Notes: generated by a model not told the origin, from the sequence alone. A stretch of 64,000 nt of DNA from Saccharothrix carnea (GCF_003014735.1 NZ_PYAX01000003.1:310001-374000), one strand, 5' to 3'; numbered from the stretch's first letter, positions 25,269 through 34,723 are shown. Numbers and translations: made by a program.

Positions 25269-28200
25269 CGTCCGGCTCCTCGTGCGATCGCGGATGGCAC
25301 CAGCAGTGTCACCGCCACCGGGAACCACCGCGTGGTGGGGTCGGCGTAGCGGCGGCGCAGCGCCTCGACCTCGCGTTCCTGCTGCTCGGGGATGGCCTCC
25401 AGGCGGGCGCGCAGCGCGTCGTGGTCGGCCCTGAGCTGGTCGCGCTCGTCGTCGACTTCGAACAGGCTGGGCTGCCACACGTCGGTGTCGTCCAGCGCGG
25501 CCCGGATGGACTTCTCCAGCTCCTCCAGCACCTTGCCGATGCCCTCGACCTCCTCGTCGCAGCGGTCCCGGAGCATGACCCTCATGCTGCGCAGGCGCTG
25601 GTCGGCTCGGGTGTTGAGAGCCTTGGCCAGCGGGTCCTTGAGCACTGGCCACAGCTCGGTGAACTTGTCGCGCATCCCGTGGGCGGGTTCCTCGGAGGCG
25701 GCGGCCAGCAGGGCGTCCACCTCGTCGACCTTGCGGATCAGCGAGAACCTGCCCTGCTCGACCAGACCACCGGCGGAGACGATCTCCTCGTGCAACCGGC
25801 TGCCGTCCGCGCCGGTCACCACGACGCGGCCGTGGGCGACCACGGCGGGAACGCGGAGGGTGTCACCCGACATGACCCGGGTGGTGATGCGGTGCAGCTT
25901 CGCGCCCGTGGCGGAACCACCCCCGCCGGCCGCCGCGTTCAGGTGGGCTTTCGTCTGCGCCCACAGCTCGGCCCTCAGCAGGCCCATGCACATCTGCACC
26001 AGCCGGTGGCCCAGGTGCAGCAGCACCACGTCGGTGCGGCCGGCCACGGCCTCCTGGTCGAAGCTGACCACGCGCTCCTCGCCAGTCACCGGGTGGTGCA
26101 GGCCGTCGTTGCGCGCGGCGGCCCAGGCGCCCGGCAGCTCGGGCAGCCGGAACACCTCGCCGTCGAACCCAGGTGGAGGCGTGGCGGGTCGCAGTTCTTG
26201 GCGGTGGGCGAGCTTCAGCGCGGTGTCGACCACGCGCCGCACCGTCGCGGGGTGCAGGTTGAGCTTCGCGCGGCTGGAGCGCAGTTCCTCGGTCAGGCGC
26301 TCCAGGTCACGGGCGAGGTCGCGTTCCACCTTGAGCTTGGCGCGGCCGGCGCGCTGGGTGATCTCCCGGTCGGCGGTCTGCCAGTCGCCGCGCTCGCCGA
26401 CCATCTTCTGCTCGATCTGGGCGGCGATGACCTCACCCGCGCTGCCCAGGTCCTCCCGGATCTGGTGCACCTTGCGGACAGCGACCTCCAGGAACGCCAG
26501 TTCGTCCTCCAGCGAGCCTTCCGCGAAGTCGTGCTTTTCCCAGCCCTTGGGCACGAAGTGGTGCACGAGCACCACTGGCGCGGGCTGACCATGCCGGTCG
26601 ACGCGGCCGTTGCGCTGTTCCAGGCGGTTGGGGTTCCAGGGGATCTCCCAGTGCAGCACCCGGTGGCAGTGGCGCTGGAGGTTGATGCCCTCGCTGGCGG
26701 CGTCGGTGGCCAGCAGGATGCGCACCGGGTCCAACTCCGGGTCCTCGGTGAAGACGCTCTTAATGCGCTCGCGTTCATCGACGTCCTGCCCGCCGTAGAG
26801 CAGGGCGATCTTCTCCGGTGGGTAGCCCGCACCCAGCAACCTCTCGTGCAGCCAGCGCTGGGTGTCGCGGTACTCGGTGAAGATGATGATGCGCTCGTCG
26901 GCTTCGTCCACGACCGGTCGCAGGTGCTCCAGCAGGGCGGCGATCTTGCTGTCCGGCCGGTCCCGGGCGGCCGTCGCCCAGTCGCGCAGCTGCTCCAGCA
27001 GCCGCTTTTCCTCTGCGGTCAGCGAGGGCGTACCCCGGCGGGCCACGCGCAGCGCGTCCGTCTCGGCCTCGCGGTAGTGGCCGCTGTCGGCGTCGTCCTC
27101 GTCGGCGGCCTCGGTGATGCGATCGATCAGCACCGGCAGGACCTGCGGGGCCAGAGCTTCGTCGGTGCCGTGGTCGCGCTCGGTCATCGTCGCGAGGTGG
27201 ACCTCGACGGTCTGCGTGAACGCCTCCGGCGAGGAGAACAGGCGGCGCTTGAGCAGCGTGGTGACGAAGTCGGCCGCGGTCTTCGGGCCCCTGCCGCGTC
27301 GGCTGTCGCTGTAGCGGCGCAGCAGGTCGTGCACCTCGCGCTCGGCCTCGGAGTGGTCGACCTCCAAGTAGTCCAGCTCGCGGGTGCCGAAGTAGGACGA
27401 TCCGTCCCACTTCTTCGGCAGCTCGCTCTTGAGCCTGCGCACCATCGCCCGCTTGAGCTGCTCCTCGGACGGGCGGACGTTGCGGGCGAAGCGCTGGTCG
27501 TCCAACATCTCCAGCAGCGCGGTGAAGGACTCCAGGTAACCGTTGTGGGGCGTCGCCGACAGGAACAGCCGGTGCTCGCAGTGCGGGGCCAGGGTGCGGA
27601 TCGCCTTCGTGCGCAGCGAGTCCACCGCGTACTTGCCGCGTCCTGAGGGCGCGCAGGTGTGCACCTCGTCGACCACCAGCAGGTCGAACTCGCGCGGGTA
27701 GCGCGGGGTGGCCGGCAGCACCTGCTGGAGCAGCCGCATCGGCCGGGAGCGCTTGAGCCAGTCGACGCTGACGATGAGCCTCGGGTAGTGCGTCCACGGA
27801 TTGGCGTGCGGACCGCGAGCGCGGCGCAGCTGCTTGAGCAGGTCGGAATCCACGATGCGGAAGTCGAGGCCGAACTTGTCGCGCATCTCGTCGCGCCACT
27901 GGAGCGTGAGGCCGGCGGGGCAGACGATCAGCATAGTGCGGGCGCGGTGGCGCAGCGCCAGTTCCTGCATGACCAGTCCGGCCTCGATGGTCTTGCCCAT
28001 GCCGACGTCGTCGGCGATCAGCAGGTTCGTGCGCGGCATCGACAGCGCCCGCACCACCGGGTCGAGCTGGTAGTCCTCGATCTGGATGCCGGACCGGAAG
28101 GGTGCCTGCAGGGCGCTGGTGTCGGCCGAGGCGATCGCGCCCCAGCGCACCGCGTCGAGGAACGCGTCCAGTTCGGAGGGTTCGTCGAAGCCGTTCTCCG

Positions 28201-28462
28201 GACCGGGCAGCACCGCCGTCTCGTGGACGACCGCGCCGACCTCCAGCTCCCAGACCACCCGCAGTTCTTCGTCGCGGGCGTCGTCCTCGATGCTGACCAG
28301 CGTCACCAGGTGGGTGCGTGCGGCCGAGAAGAAGTGCGGGTCGCTGCTCGCGATCTCGCTGTCCACCACACTGGCCACCACCCACTGGCGGTTGCGCACC
28401 GTAACCAGTTGCCCCTGCGCGGGCACCACCGAAGACTCGACCGTCGTCACGCCACTCCCCAC
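25265..28462 (-). CDS. drmD: DrmD, SNF2-like helicase of class 1 DISARM
   Basis: The 1065-residue protein is a SNF2/RapA-like ATPase: DDVGMGKTIEAGLVMQEL near residues 149-167, DEAH-type motif VVDEVHTCAP near 261, SATPHNGY near 305, and C-terminal helicase motif LEQRNGRVDRHGQ near 610-622. DrmD defines class 1 DISARM together with DrmMI. Start: GTG 28462; a GTG four codons later (28450, preceded by GGGGAG) is as plausible. It is divergent from the UvrD-like helicase gene (68 bases). The stop overlaps the start of drmMI copy 2. Confidence 0.94.
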   Translation of the reverse strand: MGSGVTTVESSVVPAQGQLVTVRNRQWVVASVVDSEIASSDPHFFSAARTHLVTLVSIEDDARDEELRVVWELEVGAVVHETAVLPGPENGFDEPSELDAFLDAVRWGAIASADTSALQAPFRSGIQIEDYQLDPVVRALSMPRTNLLIADDVGMGKTIEAGLVMQELALRHRARTMLIVCPAGLTLQWRDEMRDKFGLDFRIVDSDLLKQLRRARGPHANPWTHYPRLIVSVDWLKRSRPMRLLQQVLPATPRYPREFDLLVVDEVHTCAPSGRGKYAVDSLRTKAIRTLAPHCEHRLFLSATPHNGYLESFTALLEMLDDQRFARNVRPSEEQLKRAMVRRLKSELPKKWDGSSYFGTRELDYLEVDHSEAEREVHDLLRRYSDSRRGRGPKTAADFVTTLLKRRLFSSPEAFTQTVEVHLATMTERDHGTDEALAPQVLPVLIDRITEAADEDDADSGHYREAETDALRVARRGTPSLTAEEKRLLEQLRDWATAARDRPDSKIAALLEHLRPVVDEADERIIIFTEYRDTQRWLHERLLGAGYPPEKIALLYGGQDVDERERIKSVFTEDPELDPVRILLATDAASEGINLQRHCHRVLHWEIPWNPNRLEQRNGRVDRHGQPAPVVLVHHFVPKGWEKHDFAEGSLEDELAFLEVAVRKVHQIREDLGSAGEVIAAQIEQKMVGERGDWQTADREITQRAGRAKLKVERDLARDLERLTEELRSSRAKLNLHPATVRRVVDTALKLAHRQELRPATPPPGFDGEVFRLPELPGAWAAARNDGLHHPVTGEERVVSFDQEAVAGRTDVVLLHLGHRLVQMCMGLLRAELWAQTKAHLNAAAGGGGSATGAKLHRITTRVMSGDTLRVPAVVAHGRVVVTGADGSRLHEEIVSAGGLVEQGRFSLIRKVDEVDALLAAASEEPAHGMRDKFTELWPVLKDPLAKALNTRADQRLRSMRVMLRDRCDEEVEGIGKVLEELEKSIRAALDDTDVWQPSLFEVDDERDQLRADHDALRARLEAIPEQQEREVEALRRRYADPTTRWFPVAVTLLVPSAIARGAGR

Positions 28463-28530
28463 TCGACCTCAGCACCGGACAACCTACTCGGCGCTACCAT
28501 CCGCAGACCTCGTGATGGGAGGCTGCGACC
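28463..28530. promoter_or_regulatory. Divergent promoter region drmD / UvrD-like helicase
   Basis: 68 bases separate the two outward-facing starts. A strong ribosome binding site, GGGAGG, lies about eight bases before the helicase GTG. Both genes probably share control elements here; no operator-like repeat is seen. Confidence 0.5.
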
Positions 28531-30576
28531 GTGCCACGTCTGGGTATCGCCAAGGACTTCCTCTCCGATTACACAAAGCTGGAAAAGAACGTGCAACGAT
28601 CGGTGCTGGAGGCGATCGGCCGGTTCGGCGAGCACACCCACGCAGGCCTTCACCTGGAAAAACTCACCGCGTCACGCGACCCGAGGATCAGGACGATCCG
28701 GATCACCAAGTTCTGGCGGGGTGTGGTCCTGGCCCCTGAAAAAGGCGAGGACTACACGCTTCTGGCGGTGCTCCAGCACGACGACGCCATCGCATTCGCG
28801 ACCAGTCGCGTGTTCACCGTCAACCAGGTCGTCGGCGTGTTGGAGGTGCGCAACCAGGAAGCGCTGGACCACCTCGAACCCGCGTTGCGCGAGGTCGCCA
28901 CCGCAGCTCCCGAGCGGCTGTTCGAGCACGTCAAGGACAGCGATCTGTTTACGCTCGGTATCGACGACAAGGTGCTGCCACTCGTCCGGGTGCTCACCAC
29001 CGAGGCCCACCTGGAAGCGCTGGAGAACCTGCTGCCCGCGCCGCAGTACGACGCCCTGGTCGCGCTCGCCGCCGGGATGACAGTCGAGCAGGCGTGGGAA
29101 GAGGTCTGCCGGCACCTGGCGACCGAGGCACCTCCGAGCGAGGTCGACCCCGAAGACCTCACCGCCGCCATCGAACGCACGCCCGACCGGTACGCGCTGG
29201 TGTCCGGTCCGGACGAACTCGCCGAGATCCTGGCGCACCCGTTCGCCGCCTGGCGGGTCTTCCTGCACGGCCGGCAGCGGGTCATCGCCTACCGGACCTC
29301 TTTCTCGGGGCCGACGATGGTCAGCGGTGGCGCGGGGACGGGGAAGACCGTGACCGCCCTGCACCGCGCGGCCTTCCTCAGCGCACGCGGAAGCGTTCTG
29401 CTCACCACGTACACGCGCAACCTGGCCGACGCGCTCGCCCGTCAACTGGACCTGCTCGACCGCACGCCGGAGAACGTGGAAGTCGTCAACGTCGACCGGT
29501 TCGCGCACCGCGTCGTGCGCGAGGCGACTGGGCGGCAGCCCGACGTTCCCACTACCCGCGACCTGCAGCGCTTGTGGCAGGACGTGGCCCGCGAAACCGG
29601 ATTCAGCGCGGTGTTCCTCCAGCGCGAGTGGGAGCAGGTGGTCCTCGCCCAGAACCTCCGGGACAAACAGGCCTACCTCGACTGCACGCGTCATGGGCGC
29701 GGTCGGGGCATCGGCACGGCACAGCGCGAGCAGGTCTGGGCCGCCATCGCGAGAGTCGTGGACGAGTTGCGGCGGACCAACCAGCGCACTCACCTCCAAG
29801 TGGCAGCCGACGCCGCCGAGATCCTCGCCTCGCGCGGCAAACCGCCCTACAACCACGTCGTGGTGGACGAGGCCCAGGATCTCCACCCCATGCAGTGGCG
29901 ACTGCTGCGCGCCGCCGTCTCTCCGGGCCAGGATGACCTCTTCGTCGTCGGCGATCCGCACCAGCGGATCTACGAGAACCGGGTGTCTTTGGCAACCCTC
30001 GGGATCAACGTGCGTGGACGCAGCCACCGACTCAGCGTCAACTACCGGACTACGCAGGAGATCCTCTCCTGGTCGGTACGTGTGCTCTCCGGGGCGGTCG
30101 AAGGACTGGACGACGCTCCCGACTCGCTGGACGGCTACCGGTCACCGATGCACGGCCGACGGCCCGAGGTCCGCGGCTTCGCCGACAGGGAGGCCGAGCT
30201 GTCCGCCCTCCACGATCAGGTCGCGCTCTGGATCGGCAGCGGTGTAGAGGCTTCCTCCATCGGGGTCGCCGCCAGAACCAGCGATGTCGTCCGCCAAGCA
30301 CGCGAGGCGCTGCGCGACCACCCCGACGTGCACGTGAGCACCATGCACGGGATGAAGGGCTTGGAGTTCCGCTGCGTGGCGTTGGTCGGCGTCGAGCAGG
30401 ACGTCGTGCCTCTCCGCGTCGCCGTCACATCGGAAACCGAGGACACAGTCGCTCACGGGCACGATGTGCTGAGGGAACGCTGCCTGTTGTTCGTAGCCGC
30501 GACTCGTGCCCGAGACGCGGTGCGGGTGTCGTACAGCCGAGCCGGAAGTCCGTTCCTCGACGCAACCAAGGGTTGA
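28531..30576 (+). CDS. UvrD-type helicase with RelE/ParE-like N-terminal domain
   Basis: The 681-residue protein starts at GTG 28531. The first ~95 residues look like a ParE/RelE-fold domain: FLSDYTKLEKNVQRSVLEAI, GLHLEKL, DPRIRTIRITKFWRGVVLAP and LLAVLQHDDA, the typical strand/helix order including the Arg-rich central strands. After a linker region (100-250) comes a superfamily 1 helicase: Walker A SGGAGTGKTVTALH near 264-277, DEAQD (VVVDEAQDLHPMQ) near 446, motif IV/V and a C-terminal FVAATRAR. Fusions of this kind exist in defence islands; the small domain may sense or cleave RNA/DNA or be only structural. Its position divergent from drmD suggests it belongs to the defence region. Confidence 0.88.
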   Translation: MPRLGIAKDFLSDYTKLEKNVQRSVLEAIGRFGEHTHAGLHLEKLTASRDPRIRTIRITKFWRGVVLAPEKGEDYTLLAVLQHDDAIAFATSRVFTVNQVVGVLEVRNQEALDHLEPALREVATAAPERLFEHVKDSDLFTLGIDDKVLPLVRVLTTEAHLEALENLLPAPQYDALVALAAGMTVEQAWEEVCRHLATEAPPSEVDPEDLTAAIERTPDRYALVSGPDELAEILAHPFAAWRVFLHGRQRVIAYRTSFSGPTMVSGGAGTGKTVTALHRAAFLSARGSVLLTTYTRNLADALARQLDLLDRTPENVEVVNVDRFAHRVVREATGRQPDVPTTRDLQRLWQDVARETGFSAVFLQREWEQVVLAQNLRDKQAYLDCTRHGRGRGIGTAQREQVWAAIARVVDELRRTNQRTHLQVAADAAEILASRGKPPYNHVVVDEAQDLHPMQWRLLRAAVSPGQDDLFVVGDPHQRIYENRVSLATLGINVRGRSHRLSVNYRTTQEILSWSVRVLSGAVEGLDDAPDSLDGYRSPMHGRRPEVRGFADREAELSALHDQVALWIGSGVEASSIGVAARTSDVVRQAREALRDHPDVHVSTMHGMKGLEFRCVALVGVEQDVVPLRVAVTSETEDTVAHGHDVLRERCLLFVAATRARDAVRVSYSRAGSPFLDATKG

Positions 30577-30648
30577 AGGTTTTCTCCCATCTTCCAGGAG
30601 ATTCTTCACCTAAGTCTCCTAAAGGAGTTCAAAGATACGCTTGAAGGT

Positions 30649-31113
30649 GTGACTGCCGATGAAATGAAGGAACACATCAGCTCGACCTTCGCCGGGATCC
30701 GCGTGATGGAGGCGGCCGGTGACGTGTTCTTCCTCTTCGACCCCGCCGGTGATCTGCCGCCGGAGCGCCAGATGCCGTTCGCGACGATCGTGACCGGTGA
30801 CAACTACGAGCGGGTGTCCGAGTTGGAAGAGCCGGGGGCGTACCGGCTCAACATCGGGCTGACCAAAGCGACCTACACCGCGATGTTCGGCGCCGCGCCG
30901 ACCAAGCGCGACGACCGGGGCGTGTTGGAGACCGGGTTCGACTACGCGGAACGGGATCGGTTGATGCCCCACCCCGTTTACGCGTCCCAGCACTGGGTCT
31001 GCGTGGTGTCGCCGGGTGAGGCGACGCTCGACGCGATCAGGCCCTTGCTGGTGGAGGCGCACGGGTTCGCGGTGCGCAAGCACGCCAACCACGCGCGGCG
31101 CAGCGCGTTGTGA
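30649..31113 (+). CDS. DUF6194-like protein
   Basis: The 154-residue protein has FFLFDPAGDLPPERQMPFAT near residues 27-46, YRLNIGL near 65 and LMPHPVYASQHWVCVVSPGE near 107-126. These match the layout I associate with DUF6194, a small actinobacterial family of unknown function. The family assignment is from memory and moderate. Start: GTG 30649 has a weak ribosome binding site; an in-frame ATG lies five codons later (30664). No membrane segment. Confidence 0.75.
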   Translation: MTADEMKEHISSTFAGIRVMEAAGDVFFLFDPAGDLPPERQMPFATIVTGDNYERVSELEEPGAYRLNIGLTKATYTAMFGAAPTKRDDRGVLETGFDYAERDRLMPHPVYASQHWVCVVSPGEATLDAIRPLLVEAHGFAVRKHANHARRSAL

Positions 31114-31116
31114 AGC

Positions 31117-31141
31117 CCCGGCGCGGGATCGCCGCGCCGGG
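31117..31141. terminator. Hairpin between convergent genes
   Basis: Perfect 10-bp stem: 31117-31126 (CCCGGCGCGG) pairs with 31132-31141, 5-base loop. Sits exactly between the stop of the DUF6194-like gene (31113) and that of the SulP gene (31149), so it can stop both. Confidence 0.65.
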
Positions 31142-31148
31142 AACCACC

Positions 31149-32591
31149 TCAGTCGGACACCGGGTGGATCAGCTCCACGCCGCCGCGGCCCGCGGCCCAC
31201 TGGTCGATCGCCTGGCCGCACGCCTGGTCGAGGTGGCGGACACCGGTCAGGTCGACCCGGACGTGCCTGCTGTCCGGCACGGCCTCCAGGGTCTCCAGCA
31301 GGCCGGGCAGCTTCAGGAACGTCGCGTTGCCGCGCACGGCCACGTGGTGGTGGTCCTCGCCGTGCGCGGTCACCGTGACGGTCAGGCGGGACATGTCCCA
31401 GGCCGTCTTGACCACCGCCGCCAGCAGGCCGGCGAGGGTGCCGGTGAGCAGGTCGGTCAGCACGATCAGGACCGCGGTGAGCACCAGGACGGCGGCTTCC
31501 GCCCGGTCCGCGCGGGCCAGGGCCCGGACCTGCGCTGGGGCCAGGAGCTTCCAGCCCGCCTGCACCAGCAGCGCGGCCAGCACCGCGAGCGGCACGTACG
31601 ACAGCACCCCCGGCAGCAGCACCACGAAGACCAGCAGCCACACGCCGTGCAGCACGCGGGACAGCCGGGTGCGGGCGCCGGCGTCCACGTTGGTCGCGCT
31701 GCGCACGATCACGGCGGTCATCGGCAACGCGCCGAGCACACCGCACACCGTGTTGCCGACGCCCTGGGCGACCAGTTCCCGGTTGTACCTCGTGCGCGGC
31801 CCGCTGTGCATGCGGTCCACGGCTGCCGCGCTGAACAGGCTCTCCGCCGACGCCACCAGGGCGAACGTCAGCATCGCGCCCAGCACGCCCGCGTTCGGCA
31901 GGGAGAGGTCGACCAAGTCCACCACGTCGGTCAGCGGGCCGACCGAGATGCGCGGCAACGGCAGCAGCACACCCACCGCGGAGGCCACCACGACGGCCAC
32001 CAGCATCCCCGGCACGGCCCGCCACGGCGTGCGCTTCCACAGCCACGCCACGACCAGCGTCAGCACGCCGACCGCCAAGCCGCTCAAGCCGACCGCGGTC
32101 GTCAGCGCGGCCTGGGCCAGGTCGACCAGCCCGGCGAACTTCGCCGCGGTCGTGCCGGGCTGGTCCTGCCCGGCGAACGGGTAGAGCTGGCCCAGCACGA
32201 GCACCAGGCCGATGCCCGCCAACATGCCCTGCACCACGGCGGGCGAGATGGCGCGGAACCAGCGGCCCAGCCGCAGCAGGCCCATCGCCACCTGCAGCAG
32301 GCCCGCGCCGAGCACGATGACGCCCAGCGCGTGCGGGCCGTGTGCCGCGACGGTGTCCGCGACCAGCACGGTCAGGCCCGCCGCCGGGCCGCTGACCTGC
32401 ATGGTGCTGCCGGGCAGCAGGCCGACCACGAGGCCGCCCACCACGCCGGTGACGATGCCCAGTTCCGCCGGGACGCCGGAGGCCACGGCGATGCCCACGC
32501 ACAGCGGCAGCGCCACCAGGAAGACCACCAGCGACGCGCCGACGTCGGGCCAGAGGGTCGGCGGGGCCGGTCGTTCGGTCCGGGTGCTCAC
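31149..32591 (-). CDS. SulP-family anion transporter with STAS domain
   Basis: The 480-residue protein starts at GTG 32589-32591; an upstream open frame is too basic/random-looking to be real. Many hydrophobic segments match the SulP core (for example VVFLVALPLCVGIAVASGVP near residue 20 and VAQGVGNTVCGVLGALPM near 220). A short STAS domain (HVAVRGNATFLKLPG ... VRVDLTGVRHLDQACGQAI) ends the protein. SulP proteins carry sulfate, bicarbonate or other anions, often in symport with sodium or protons; the substrate cannot be read here and no carbonic anhydrase or sulfate gene is adjacent. Confidence 0.9.
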   Translation of the reverse strand: MSTRTERPAPPTLWPDVGASLVVFLVALPLCVGIAVASGVPAELGIVTGVVGGLVVGLLPGSTMQVSGPAAGLTVLVADTVAAHGPHALGVIVLGAGLLQVAMGLLRLGRWFRAISPAVVQGMLAGIGLVLVLGQLYPFAGQDQPGTTAAKFAGLVDLAQAALTTAVGLSGLAVGVLTLVVAWLWKRTPWRAVPGMLVAVVVASAVGVLLPLPRISVGPLTDVVDLVDLSLPNAGVLGAMLTFALVASAESLFSAAAVDRMHSGPRTRYNRELVAQGVGNTVCGVLGALPMTAVIVRSATNVDAGARTRLSRVLHGVWLLVFVVLLPGVLSYVPLAVLAALLVQAGWKLLAPAQVRALARADRAEAAVLVLTAVLIVLTDLLTGTLAGLLAAVVKTAWDMSRLTVTVTAHGEDHHHVAVRGNATFLKLPGLLETLEAVPDSRHVRVDLTGVRHLDQACGQAIDQWAAGRGGVELIHPVSD

Positions 32592-32790
32592 GTGGCGACT
32601 CCCCGGCCGTTCACTGCGCGTGAGCCGGTGTCGAGGGAGGGGCACCGGTGGTCGACGGACCTTCGTCCCATTTCCCGGGAGTCGTGTGGTGAATGCGTGC
32701 GAGTACGTCGGATTCGTGCACGGAATTGCATCGGAGTTACCCCACTCGTCGTTGGTCGGACGATGCGATCTACTGGCGGTGGGGCGCCGA

Positions 32791-33117
32791 TCAGTGCCGG
32801 AACACCTGTAAAGCCGATGGCGTGGACCAGGAGCGGAGATGTTCTTCCGGGCCGCGCACGATGCCGCTCGCGGCGGTGTGGCGGGTCGGGCCGAGCGCGT
32901 TCCGGTGCGGGCTCGCAGCCGGTCTGGCCGGCGATGACCGGCTGCGGGAGGATCGTGACTCGGGACCGTTGCGGCACTCGCGGGTCGGTTCCTCCTCGGA
33001 GCCTGCCGCGGCGTGCGTGACCGGGGCGGGCCGCAGGACGCCGACGTGGCCGAACGGCGATGGGGCAAGCACGCCGACGAGCGCCAATGCGATCGCGACG
33101 ACAACAACACGCGCCAT
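32791..33117 (-). CDS. Possible small secreted protein
   Basis: The 108-residue frame starts at ATG 33115-33117 and has a credible signal peptide (MARVVVVAIALALVGVLAPS...) with likely cleavage after THAAA near residue 38. A purine-rich GGGGGGT precedes the start. The mature part is Arg/Ser-rich without a recognised domain, so the C-terminal half may be spurious. It lies upstream of and on the same strand as the SulP gene, with a 199-base gap (32592-32790) in which I see nothing. Confidence 0.4.
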   Translation of the reverse strand: MARVVVVAIALALVGVLAPSPFGHVGVLRPAPVTHAAAGSEEEPTRECRNGPESRSSRSRSSPARPAASPHRNALGPTRHTAASGIVRGPEEHLRSWSTPSALQVFRH

Positions 33118-33265
33118 GACACCCCCCGATGAGCCGCGCCTGTGATCAAGTGTCACAAAGCCGGGTGACGTGACGGTAAATCCGGAACCGTCGTCGCGCT
33201 TTCGGCACGGAATTCACTCGATGGTTCGTGACGCAGGTCATCGAAAGCCCGCTCAGTGACGGAGA

Positions 33266-33673
33266 GTGACCACCACTGGTGTCCGGAAGATCGCGGTGCG
33301 GCCGGACGTTGCCCCGGAGGTGAAGATCGGCGAGGCTTCCCGGGTCAGCGGGGTGAGTGCGCGGTCGCTGCGCCACTACGAGGACGAGGGCTTGATCGTC
33401 CCCGGCCGCTTCGACAACGGGTTCCGCGACTACTGCCAGTCCACCATCGACCGGGTGCTGGTCATCCGCTCGCTGCTGGAGTCCGGGCTGCCCGTGCGGT
33501 TGGTCAGGGAAGCCCTGCCCCACCTGGCCGATGGACCCGACGCGGTGTCCCCGGAGTTCCTGCGCGAGGTGCGGAGCTTCCGCGACCGGCTCGCGGCGCG
33601 GATCAGCGTGCTCAGTGACCAGCAGGCGGCACTCGACGCCTACCTCCGGCAGGCCGGACGCGCCGCTCGGTGA
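33266..33673 (+). CDS. MerR-family transcriptional regulator
   Basis: The 135-residue protein has an unusual N-terminal extension of 17 residues, then the MerR HTH: KIGEASRVSGVSARSLRHYE (residues 20-39) with EGLIVPGRFDNGFRDY, followed by a helical dimerisation region. Such short MerR proteins lack an obvious cysteine-rich metal site. The next gene, a quinone reductase, starts 46 bases downstream on the same strand and is a natural target. A GAG near the GTG is the only ribosome binding hint. Confidence 0.9.
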   Translation: MTTTGVRKIAVRPDVAPEVKIGEASRVSGVSARSLRHYEDEGLIVPGRFDNGFRDYCQSTIDRVLVIRSLLESGLPVRLVREALPHLADGPDAVSPEFLREVRSFRDRLAARISVLSDQQAALDAYLRQAGRAAR

Positions 33674-33719
33674 CCGCCGCTTGACCCTGACGCAAGTGTG
33701 AGGCTCCTACGTTCGGCGC

Positions 33720-34718
33720 ATGGAGATCAACGAGCAGGTGGGACGGGCACTGGTCCAGCGGTCGCACCGGGGACCGCGCGACCTGACCGTGACGACCGAC
33801 CACCCCCGCCCCACCCCGGGGCCCGGCGACTACCTGATCCGCGTCACGGCCGCCGGGATCAACTTCGCCGACGTCATGCAGACCTACGGGACCTACGGAG
33901 GAGGGCCACCAGCGCCCTACGTGGCGGGGTTCGAGGCCGCCGGCGAGATCGTGGGCGTCGGCGCCGATGTCCAGAGCCCGCTCCCGCTCGGCACCCACGT
34001 CGTCGGAACCGGCCCGGGTGCCTTCGCGCAGTACATGGCGATGCCGGCCGCCGGTGCGCTGCCCGTGCCGTCCGGCTGGCGTGACGCCGAAGCTCTCGGG
34101 CTGGTGCTGAACTGGGCCACCGCGTTGGCGGCGCTGAAGACTTCGGGCGAGGTCAAGGCGGGTGAGGTGGTGCTCGTCCAGGCCGCGGCCGGTGGCGTGG
34201 GGCAGGCCGCCGTCCGTCTCGCCCGCCACTTCGGCGCCCGCGTGATCGCCACGGCGTCCCCGGCCAAGCACGACATCGTCAAGGCGCTCGGCGCCGACGA
34301 GGTCCTGGACGGTCGGCGCCCCGACCTGGCCGCCGAGATCGCCCGCCTGACCGGTGGGGTCGACCTGGTCCTGGAATCGGTGGGACGGGCCACGTTCGGG
34401 ACCAGCCTGTCGGTCGCCAAGCCGTTCACCGGGCGCGTCGTCGTGTTCGGCGCCGCGTCCGGTGACGCCACCGTGACCACGCACGACCTGGTCTTCAACC
34501 ACCAGGTCCAGCTCAAGGGCCTGCACATCGGCGCGCTGGCGACCGCGGCCCCGCCGGTGTACCGGTCGCTGCTGGCCGAGCTCGACACCCTCATCGCCCG
34601 CGGCGTGTACCCGCCCGGCACCCCGGAGGTCCACGCCCTGGCCGAAGGGCCGGAGGTGTTGCGGCAACTCGAAGCCGGCCGGACGTCCGGCAAGCACGCC
34701 CTCGATCCCTGGCGTTAG
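33720..34718 (+). CDS. Zinc-independent MDR quinone oxidoreductase (NADPH-dependent)
   Basis: The 332-residue medium-chain dehydrogenase/reductase-type protein has GroES-like N-terminal half (GINFADVMQTYGTY, FEAAGEIVGVGADV) and a nucleotide-binding Rossmann motif AAAGGVGQAAVRLARHFGAR near residue 154. No Cys/His zinc ligands are visible, fitting the quinone-reductase branch (Qor). It is probably controlled by the MerR regulator just upstream. The family reduces quinones and similar electrophiles. Confidence 0.9.
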   Translation: MEINEQVGRALVQRSHRGPRDLTVTTDHPRPTPGPGDYLIRVTAAGINFADVMQTYGTYGGGPPAPYVAGFEAAGEIVGVGADVQSPLPLGTHVVGTGPGAFAQYMAMPAAGALPVPSGWRDAEALGLVLNWATALAALKTSGEVKAGEVVLVQAAAGGVGQAAVRLARHFGARVIATASPAKHDIVKALGADEVLDGRRPDLAAEIARLTGGVDLVLESVGRATFGTSLSVAKPFTGRVVVFGAASGDATVTTHDLVFNHQVQLKGLHIGALATAAPPVYRSLLAELDTLIARGVYPPGTPEVHALAEGPEVLRQLEAGRTSGKHALDPWR

Positions 34719-34723
34719 TGCGG

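Noticed and set aside
25202-27646. 814-residue plus-strand frame opposite drmD
   Set aside because: Antisense to SNF2 motifs; composition is Val/Gly/Arg-rich without a fold.
32592-33149. Upstream extension of the SulP frame to 33149
   Set aside because: The added 186 residues are Arg/Pro/Ser-rich and not transporter-like; the GTG at 32591 immediately precedes the first membrane segments.
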